Assembly (NCBI GenBank): GCA_034434895.1
Contig: DAOTYI010000170.1
Coordinates: forward strand, 1 to 11,361
Direction of reading: 5' to 3'
Source: DAOTXL01 sp034434895
GTDB lineage: Bacteria; Chloroflexota; Anaerolineae; JAAYZQ01
Length of the DNA: 11,361 nt
Within the stretch, counting starts at the first letter, position 1. Every line of letters begins with the position of its first letter. The position numbers and the translations under genes are program-made. Below, one piece after another: positions 6,112-11,361 of this stretch. The notes under the pieces were generated by a model that made no database searches, was not told the origin of the DNA, and saw nothing but the letters and a program-made list of their open reading frames with translations.

Positions 6112-7178
6112 CCTCTCAGCCGATGCCTTTTGCCCTGGCCCTGGGCACCGTTTCCTTCTTTATCGCCGTCATCTGGGGACCTCCTCTCCTCCGCCTGCTG
6201 CGCCGGTGGCGCATCGGCAAACAGATCCGCGTTGAGGGCCCCACCACCCACCAGACCAAGATGGGCACGCCGACGATGGGCGGGCTGATGATCGTGACGC
6301 CGGTCCTGATCATCACCCTGGTCATGAACCTGGCCAACTTTTTGAGCGGTTTTGATGCCGGCAAAGCCATTCTCTCCTTCTTTCACTTCGAAGAGGGCAG
6401 CCCTCTCATCGGCAAGAGCATCCTGTTGCCGCTGCTGGTGATGCTCGCCTTTGGGGCGCTGGGCGCGGTGGACGACCTGGCCGAAGTGCGCGGCTGGTGG
6501 GGAGGGGGCGGACTGAAGGCGCGAGTCATGTTCCCCCTCCAGTTCCTGCTGGCCCTGGTGACGGCCATCGGCCTGTATCATCCTCAATTCCTGGGGTTGC
6601 ACGAGGTGGGCATCCCCTTTGTCAGGGAGGTGGTGAACGTCGGCCTGTGGTATGTGCCCATCGCCGCCCTGATCATCGTCAGCATGGCCAACGCCGTCAA
6701 CCTGACCGACGGCCTGGACGGCCTGGCCAGCTCGACAGCCATGATCGCCTTTGTAGCCTACGGCCTCATCGCCTTCCTCCAGGGCCAGTTTCCACTCCTT
6801 TCTTTTTGTTTCACGATGGTTGGCGCTCTGTTTGCCTTTCTGTGGTTCAACGCCTATCCGGCGGAACTGTTTATGGGGGGGACGGGATCGCTGGCACTGG
6901 GGGCCACCCTGGCCGTCGTCGCCTTGATGTCGTTCCAGTGGCTGCTGCTGCCCCTCATCGGCCTGATCTTTGTCGCCGAAGCGGGATCGGTTGTCATCCA
7001 GGTGACCTGCTTCAAATTGACGCGGCGGCTCACCGGCACCGGGCGCCGCCTGTTCAAGATGACGCCGCTGCACCACCATTTTGAGCTGATGGGCTGGAGC
7101 GAGACCCACGTCACCCAGCGATTCTGGATTCTCAGCGTCCTGGCGGCCATGCTGGGCATTGCCCTGGCGCTGTTGTAG
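6108..7178 (+). CDS. mraY: MraY, phospho-MurNAc-pentapeptide translocase (lipid I synthase)
   Basis: MraY transfers phospho-MurNAc-pentapeptide from UDP to undecaprenyl phosphate, making lipid I at the inner membrane face. The 356-residue length matches the family, and about ten hydrophobic segments are visible. Conserved motifs present are THQTKMGTPTMGG, the D122-D123 pair in GAVDDLAEV, NAVNLTDGLDGLA (N195-A207), FNAYPAELF and PLHHHFELMGW with H322-H324. In the motif usually written MGDTGSLALGG the sequence here is MGGTGSLALGA, so the third conserved aspartate (expected at residue 258) is glycine. The gene overlaps the murF stop and is followed directly by murD. Identity is secure; the effect of the substitution is not. 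Confidence 0.97.
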   Translation: MTSQPMPFALALGTVSFFIAVIWGPPLLRLLRRWRIGKQIRVEGPTTHQTKMGTPTMGGLMIVTPVLIITLVMNLANFLSGFDAGKAILSFFHFEEGSPLIGKSILLPLLVMLAFGALGAVDDLAEVRGWWGGGGLKARVMFPLQFLLALVTAIGLYHPQFLGLHEVGIPFVREVVNVGLWYVPIAALIIVSMANAVNLTDGLDGLASSTAMIAFVAYGLIAFLQGQFPLLSFCFTMVGALFAFLWFNAYPAELFMGGTGSLALGATLAVVALMSFQWLLLPLIGLIFVAEAGSVVIQVTCFKLTRRLTGTGRRLFKMTPLHHHFELMGWSETHVTQRFWILSVLAAMLGIALALL

Positions 7179-7198
7179 ATGACCGATGACCAATGACC
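7178..7198 (+). repeat. Three heptamers (GATGACC-like) at the mraY/murD junction
   Basis: GATGACC, GATGACC and AATGACC follow one another without a gap. The first base is the last base of the mraY stop codon, and the second unit supplies the murD ATG (7186-7188). The 7-bp period is the same as in the other arrays, but the unit differs. Three ATGs occur in three different frames, and only the middle one opens murD. Confidence 0.75.
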
Positions 7199-8673
7199 AG
7201 GATCCGGTATCCATCCTGATAGTCGGGTTGGGGCGAGAAGGAACGGCATTGGCCCGTTTCCTGGCGGAGCGAGGCGCCCGGGTGACCGTGACCGATGTCA
7301 GGCCGGCTGAAGCCCTGGCTGAGAGGCTGGCAGCGTTGGCCGACCTGCGGCTGACCTGGGCCCTGGGGGGACATCCTCTGTCGTTGTTGGACGGGGCCGA
7401 TCTCCTCTTTGTCAGCCCCGGTGTGCCGTCAGACATCCCCCTGCTGGTCGAGGCCCGGCGGCGGGGCCTGCCATTGAGCAGCGAGACACGGCTGTTCACC
7501 CGCCTCTGCCCGGCCCCCATCGTGGGCATTACCGGCTCCAGCGGCAAGACGACCACCACCGCCCTGGTAGGGGAGATGCTCCAGGCCGGCGGGCATCGGA
7601 CGTGGGTCGGGGGCAATATCGGCCGGCCACTCATCGGCCATCTGGCCGAAATGACGCCGGATGACAGGGTGGTCATGGAACTGTCCTCTTTTCAACTGGA
7701 ATTCTTTGCCCCCTGGAGGGATGAGGAACGGGTGAGCAAAGGACAGGCAGAAACATGGTTCGACCCGACGGGGTGGAGTCCACCCCTGGCGGCTGTGCTG
7801 AACGTCACCCCCAACCACTTGGACCGCCACCCGACCATGGAGGCGTACATCGCGGCCAAGTCCCACATCCTGAACTACCAGCGCCCCGGTGACGTGGCCG
7901 TCCTGAACCTGGACAATCCGGTTACGCGGCAGATGGGAGAGGAAAGGGGCAGGAGGAAAGAGGCAGGAGGCAAGGGGCAGGAGGCAGGAGAGGGCAGGCG
8001 GGTGTTGTGGTTCAGCCTGGAGCAGCCGGTAGAGGAAGGGGCTTTTCTGCGCGGCGAGGAGTTGATCGTGCGCCTGGCCGGGCAGGAGCAGAGGGTTTGC
8101 CGGATGGAGGAGATCAAGCTGTTGGGCCGGCACAATGTGGCAAACGTCCTGGCCGCCTGTGCGCTGGCCGCCGCTGCCGGCGCGCCGCCCGATGCCCTGC
8201 GCCGGGTGGTGACCTCCTTCTCCGGCGTGGAGCATCGCCTGGAACTGGTGCGTGAGCGGCATGGGGTGCGCTGGTACAACGACAGCATCGCCACCACGCC
8301 GGAGCGGACCGTGGCTGCCTTGCGGGCCTTCTCCGGCACGCCGATCCTGCTGCTGGCCGGCGGGCGTGACAAGCATCTGCCCTGGGACGAGATGGCCCGG
8401 CTGACCTGTCGGCAGGTACGCCATCTGATCCTGTTCGGCGAGGCAGCGGGGCTGATCGAGCGGGCGGTGCAGGAGGCAGGAGGCAAGGGGCAGGAGGCCA
8501 TACCGCCCATCCATCAGGCAGGGACATTGGAGCGGGCCGTGGAGCTGGCTGCGTGCCTGGCCCGGCCCGGCGATGTGGTGCTCCTCTCGCCGGGTGGCAC
8601 CAGCTTTGACGCCTTCCGCGACTTTGCCGAGCGGGGTGAGCGGTTTCGACGCCTGGTGCAGGCATTGGAGTGA
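7186..8673 (+). CDS. murD: MurD, UDP-MurNAc-L-Ala:D-Glu ligase
   Basis: MurD adds D-glutamate to UDP-MurNAc-L-Ala in the cytoplasm using ATP. Motifs in order are ILIVGLGREGTALA at the N-terminus, the P-loop GITGSSGKTTTT (from G114, with K121), ELSSFQLE, LNVTPNHLDRH (205-215), GRHNVANVLAA, WYNDSIATTPERT and LLAGGRDKHLPW near the C-terminus. The protein is long (495 residues against about 450). The excess falls in three places: residues about 176-197 (a Trp- and charge-rich insert), residues about 251-269 (a heptad array, 7937-7992) and residues about 430-438 (a second array, 8471-8498). All lie between conserved motifs, so activity is probably kept. ATG 7186 sits within a GATGACC heptamer and lacks a visible ribosome binding site, so coupling to mraY is likely. 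Confidence 0.96.
   Translation: MTNDQDPVSILIVGLGREGTALARFLAERGARVTVTDVRPAEALAERLAALADLRLTWALGGHPLSLLDGADLLFVSPGVPSDIPLLVEARRRGLPLSSETRLFTRLCPAPIVGITGSSGKTTTTALVGEMLQAGGHRTWVGGNIGRPLIGHLAEMTPDDRVVMELSSFQLEFFAPWRDEERVSKGQAETWFDPTGWSPPLAAVLNVTPNHLDRHPTMEAYIAAKSHILNYQRPGDVAVLNLDNPVTRQMGEERGRRKEAGGKGQEAGEGRRVLWFSLEQPVEEGAFLRGEELIVRLAGQEQRVCRMEEIKLLGRHNVANVLAACALAAAAGAPPDALRRVVTSFSGVEHRLELVRERHGVRWYNDSIATTPERTVAALRAFSGTPILLLAGGRDKHLPWDEMARLTCRQVRHLILFGEAAGLIERAVQEAGGKGQEAIPPIHQAGTLERAVELAACLARPGDVVLLSPGGTSFDAFRDFAERGERFRRLVQALE
7937..7992 (+). repeat. Degenerate heptad array (AGGAGGC/AAGGGGC) inside murD
   Basis: Eight consecutive 7-base units can be read: GAGAGGA, AAGGGGC, AGGAGGA, AAGAGGC, AGGAGGC, AAGGGGC, AGGAGGC, AGGAGAG. 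They are pure purine except for C at the unit ends and encode a Gly/Glu/Lys/Arg-rich loop (EAGGKGQEA within it) in the central domain. Bases 7960-7985 are repeated exactly at 8473-8498. Confidence 0.9.
8471..8498 (+). repeat. Second heptad array inside murD (AGGAGGC x2, AAGGGGC, AGGAGGC)
   Basis: Four 7-base units are seen. The last 26 bases are identical to 7960-7985 and are in the same reading frame, again giving EAGGKGQEA (residues 430-438). The array lies in a loop of the C-terminal domain between FGEAAGLIERAV and IHQAGTLERAVEL. Confidence 0.92.
8667..8670 (+). promoter_or_regulatory. Ribosome binding site of ftsW
   Basis: GGAG lies six bases before ATG 8677, overlapping the end of murD. 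It supports the chosen ftsW start. Confidence 0.6.
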
Positions 8674-8676
8674 ACG

Positions 8677-9750
8677 ATGGCAGAACCGTCAAACCGGCCC
8701 GATTGGGTCTTGCTGGCCACGGTGGCCGCCCTCATCGCCCTGGGAATGATGATGGTCTATAGCTCCACCTTCGATATGGCCTATCGTCTCAAGGGGGATG
8801 CGGCCTATTATTTCAAACGGCAGATGCTGTGGCTGGGCATCGGCGCCCTGGTCATGTTGATCGCCGGCCGGATGCACTATCGGCACTGGACCCGGTTCTC
8901 CATCCCGCTGATGCTGGGGACGTTGATCATCCTGACCCTCCTGGCCATCCTGCGCCAGAGGCGGCTGCTCAACGAGTCAATTTCGCCGGTGGAGATGGCC
9001 AAGCTGGCGGTCATCATCTACATCGGCCACTGGCTGGCCTCCAAACGGGTCGAGCAGTTGCGCAACCTGCCGGTCGGTCTGTTGCCCTTCACCATCATCG
9101 TCGGCCTGGTGGCCGGCCTGGTGATCGTGCAGCCGGACATCTCGGAAGCGGTGGTGATTATCCTGGTCTCGCTGGCCATGTTCTTTCTGGCCGGAGCCGA
9201 TCTGCTCCAGTTCATTATCGGCTTCCTGGGCGGCGGGGCGGCCTTTGTCCTGGTCATCAGCCGCATCTCTTACGCCATGGAACGGCTCCAGCCCTACCTG
9301 ATCGGCTGGCGGGATCCGCTGCACAGCGACAACTTTCAGTTGATCCAGGGCTTAATCGCCCTGGGCAGCGGCGGGATCTTTGGCCTGGGACCGGGCAACG
9401 GGCGGATGAAATACCAGTGGCTGCCGGCCGCCAACACCGACAGCGTCTTTGCCATCGTCGGCGAGGAGTTGGGGCTGGTCGGCTGCCTGACCATCGTCGG
9501 CCTGTTCGCTCTGCTGGCCTATCGCGGCCTCCGCATCGCCAACCGGGCCCCCGATCCCTTCGGCCGGCTGCTGGCCACCGGCATCACCTGCTGGATCACG
9601 CTTCAGGCGCTGATCAACATGGCCGTGGTGACCGGCACCATCCCGTTCACCGGCATTGCCCTGCCGTTTATCAGTGCCGGTGGCTCATCGCTGGTGACCT
9701 GTATGCTGGGTGTGGGCATCCTGCTCAGTGTATCTCGAACCGTAGCATGA
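8677..9750 (+). CDS. ftsW: FtsW, SEDS-family septal peptidoglycan glycosyltransferase
   Basis: The 357-residue polytopic membrane protein (about ten hydrophobic helices) is a SEDS polymerase, which extends glycan strands from lipid II together with a class B PBP. Recognisable motifs are VYSSTFDMAY after the first helix, VEMAKLAVIIYIGHWL (105-120), QPD (152-154), GLGPGNGRMKYQWLPAANTD, AIVGEELGLVG and PFISAGGSS near the end. D255 in NTDSVF is at the place of the essential SEDS aspartate. The usual GxRW..(G)..QPSE segment reads RQRRLLNESISPVE, and the usual QPDLGTA reads QPDISEA. FtsW rather than RodA is preferred because the gene lies between murD and murG in a dcw operon. It starts three bases after murD. 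Confidence 0.93.
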   Translation: MAEPSNRPDWVLLATVAALIALGMMMVYSSTFDMAYRLKGDAAYYFKRQMLWLGIGALVMLIAGRMHYRHWTRFSIPLMLGTLIILTLLAILRQRRLLNESISPVEMAKLAVIIYIGHWLASKRVEQLRNLPVGLLPFTIIVGLVAGLVIVQPDISEAVVIILVSLAMFFLAGADLLQFIIGFLGGGAAFVLVISRISYAMERLQPYLIGWRDPLHSDNFQLIQGLIALGSGGIFGLGPGNGRMKYQWLPAANTDSVFAIVGEELGLVGCLTIVGLFALLAYRGLRIANRAPDPFGRLLATGITCWITLQALINMAVVTGTIPFTGIALPFISAGGSSLVTCMLGVGILLSVSRTVA

Positions 9751-10898
9751 AACTGGTGGTTTCAGGCGGCGGGACAGGAGGGGGCGTCTATCCCGCCGTG
9801 ACCGTGGTGGAGACGCTCCTGCACCCCAAACCGGCAGGCAGCCCCCTGCCGACGCTGGCCCCTGCCGATGTGCTGTGGATCGGCAGCCGGGGCGGGATTG
9901 AGGAGGAGCTGGTCCGGCGCGCCGGCCTCCAGTTTGTCGGGCTGGCCGCCGGTGGGCTGCGGGGGATGGGCCTGCTGGTGACGGCTCGGAACGCTGGCCG
10001 CATCGCCGGCAGTGTGGGGCAGGCGCGGCGGTTGCTGGCCCGATTCCAGCCGGATGTCGTGCTGGTGACCGGCGGGTACGCCTGCGTGGCGGTTACATTG
10101 GCCGCCCGGACCCTGTCGGTGCCGGTGGTCATCTACCTGCCCGACATCGTGCCGGGGCTGGCCATCCGCTTCCTGAGCCGCTTCGCCACGCAGGTGGCTG
10201 TGACCAGCGAGGAATCGTTCCACTATCTGCCTTTCAAGAAGGTGGTCGTGACCGGCTATCCGGTCCGCCGGGAGATATTCGGCCTGGATCGCCTCCAGGC
10301 GCGACAGGCGTTGGGGCTGGACCCGGCGGAGAAAACGTTGCTGGTGTTTGGCGGCAGCCGGGGGGCGCGGAGCATCAATCGGGCGCTGGTAGCCGGACTG
10401 CGCGACCTGCTGCCCCTCTGTCAGGTCATCCATATCAGCGGGCGGCTGGATGCCGATTGGGTGGCCGGCGCGGCCCGCAGCCTGCCGGAAGGGCTGCGCT
10501 CCCGCTATCACCATTTCGACTATCTGCACGACATGCCCCAGGCGCTCGTCGCCGCCGACCTGGCCGTGGCCCGGGCCGGCGCGGCCACCCTGGGCGAGTT
10601 TCCGGCTGCCGGCCTGCCGGCCATACTGGTGCCCTATCCCTACTCCGGCCAGCACCAACAACCGAACGCCGACTATATGGCCCGCAACGGCGCAGCCCGC
10701 CTGCTGGCCGACTCGGACCTGGAGAAAAAGCTGGTGCCCACGGTGATAGAACTGCTGGGGGATGAGAGAACTCTGGCGGCAATGCGCGAAGCGGCCCGGG
10801 CCATGGCCCGGCCTGACGCTGCCGAGACCATTGCCGGACTGCTGGAGCGGGTGGCCCGCCACACCGAGAAGGACACAAAGAAATGGTACCGGTCGTAA
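9747..10898 (+). CDS. murG: MurG, UDP-GlcNAc:lipid I N-acetylglucosaminyltransferase
   Basis: MurG adds GlcNAc to lipid I at the inner membrane face to form lipid II. It is a 383-residue GT-B fold protein. The N-terminal domain begins with the glycine loop SGGGTGGGVYPA (residues 6-17) and carries VLVTGGYACVAV. The C-terminal nucleotide-sugar domain has GGSRGARSINRAL (from 202), ARAGAATLGEF with E284, and GQHQQPNADYM (from 301). Two departures from the common family pattern are visible: glycine 13 stands where the GGTGGH histidine is usual, and IYLPDIVPG (129-137) replaces the usual HEQN-type segment. A loop after residue 25 (HPKPAGSPLPTLAPAD) adds length. The start overlaps the ftsW stop as ATGA without a ribosome binding site, indicating coupled translation. 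Confidence 0.95.
   Translation: MKLVVSGGGTGGGVYPAVTVVETLLHPKPAGSPLPTLAPADVLWIGSRGGIEEELVRRAGLQFVGLAAGGLRGMGLLVTARNAGRIAGSVGQARRLLARFQPDVVLVTGGYACVAVTLAARTLSVPVVIYLPDIVPGLAIRFLSRFATQVAVTSEESFHYLPFKKVVVTGYPVRREIFGLDRLQARQALGLDPAEKTLLVFGGSRGARSINRALVAGLRDLLPLCQVIHISGRLDADWVAGAARSLPEGLRSRYHHFDYLHDMPQALVAADLAVARAGAATLGEFPAAGLPAILVPYPYSGQHQQPNADYMARNGAARLLADSDLEKKLVPTVIELLGDERTLAAMREAARAMARPDAAETIAGLLERVARHTEKDTKKWYRS
10869..10873 (+). promoter_or_regulatory. Ribosome binding site of the gene after murG
   Basis: AAGGA lies nine bases before ATG 10883, inside the end of murG. It supports the overlapping start. Confidence 0.6.
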
Positions 10899-11361
10899 AC
10901 ACAACCACCTACCTGATCGTGCTGTTTGTGGTGCTGGCCCTTTCCTTCTGGGTCGGCTACAAACAGAAGTGGATCCGGTCCGCGACCATGCTGGCGGGCA
11001 TCATCATCAGCCGCCTGCTGTTGACGCCCAAAGGCGCCGGACTGTTCGCCACGGTCGCCAACAGACTGATCAAGGGGGTGATCGTGGCCGTCCGCAGCAA
11101 AATGGACTACAAAGAAGCAGCCAGAATCGCTGAAGAGGTGAGGTCCGACTGGATCAACCCCTCCAACCAGGCGGTGACGCTGACGGTCGCGGCGGTGGCC
11201 GTCATCGGCCTGGCCTATCTGGTGGGCAAACTGCTGACCAGGGTGGTCAAGACAACGGCGGGGTTGATAGGAGGCATCCTGGGTGTGCTGTGCGGCTACC
11301 TGCTGCTCAACCTGTTCCTGCCCTATCTGCCCCCCCAGTTACCCGGCTGGATCACCACCAC
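10883..11361 (+). CDS. Unrecognised multi-pass membrane protein (partial, 3' end outside window)
   Basis: An open frame of 159 complete codons runs off the right edge. It overlaps the murG end by 16 bases in another frame, with AAGGA nine bases upstream. Hydrophobic segments lie at about residues 9-26, 34-48, 97-115 and 124-149. Between the second and third there is an amphipathic, charged stretch (about 60-92, with RSKMDYKEAARIAEEVRS). I recognise no family or catalytic motif. In the canonical dcw order murC follows murG, so this gene occupies an unexpected place. Its position suggests a role in envelope growth or division, or anchoring of lipid II enzymes, but that is inference only. Codon use looks like its neighbours. 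Confidence 0.85.
   Translation, partial: MVPVVNTTTYLIVLFVVLALSFWVGYKQKWIRSATMLAGIIISRLLLTPKGAGLFATVANRLIKGVIVAVRSKMDYKEAARIAEEVRSDWINPSNQAVTLTVAAVAVIGLAYLVGKLLTRVVKTTAGLIGGILGVLCGYLLLNLFLPYLPPQLPGWITT

Noticed and set aside
5712..7676. 654-codon minus-strand open frame opposite murF, mraY and murD
   Set aside because: It spans three well-identified genes in antisense and has Gln/His/Gly-rich shadow composition without any motif.
8829..9746. Apparent fusion of murG to about 300 upstream codons
   Set aside because: The upstream part is ftsW read in the wrong frame; the glycine loop typical of the MurG N-terminus begins right after ATG 9747.

Overview
This window is the first part of a division and cell wall (dcw) cluster from a GC-rich bacterium. 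My best guess is Chloroflexota, in or near Anaerolineae/Caldilineae. That guess rests on the Thr/Pro-rich linker in the divergent gene, the style of the FtsW and MurG motifs, and the gene content; no marker gene for taxonomy is present. There are no rRNA or tRNA genes, CRISPR arrays or transposases.

Layout. Positions 1-524 (minus strand) hold the start of a membrane-anchored protein with a Thr/Pro-rich stalk and a probable beta-propeller; it runs off the left edge. Positions 525-973 are a divergent control region. It contains a promoter for the minus-strand gene (742-770), a (TGCGGAA)8 array in that gene's leader, a strong sigma70-type promoter for the dcw operon (875-903), and four GTGG boxes spaced exactly 10 bp (904-937), which form a textbook MraZ operator. 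From 974 to the right edge, ten plus-strand genes follow with gaps of at most 73 bases and several overlaps: mraZ, rsmH, an ftsL-like gene, ftsI, murF, mraY, murD, ftsW, murG and an unrecognised multi-pass membrane protein cut by the window end.

How the genes work together. MraZ probably controls the operon, and RsmH methylates 16S rRNA. MurF and MurD belong to the cytoplasmic muropeptide pathway. MraY makes lipid I and MurG makes lipid II at the inner face of the membrane. FtsW (SEDS glycosyltransferase) and FtsI (transpeptidase) polymerise and crosslink septal peptidoglycan, with the FtsL-like protein as a likely partner. murE, normally between ftsI and murF, is absent here.

The most unusual signal is a set of short arrays with 7-bp periodicity but four different unit sequences. 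One lies in the intergenic leader, one makes an in-frame palindromic insertion in murF, one straddles the mraY/murD junction and supplies the murD start codon, and two lie in frame inside murD and share a 26-bp perfect repeat. MraY and MurG also lack residues that are usually conserved (Asp to Gly in MGDTGS; His to Gly in GGTGGH).
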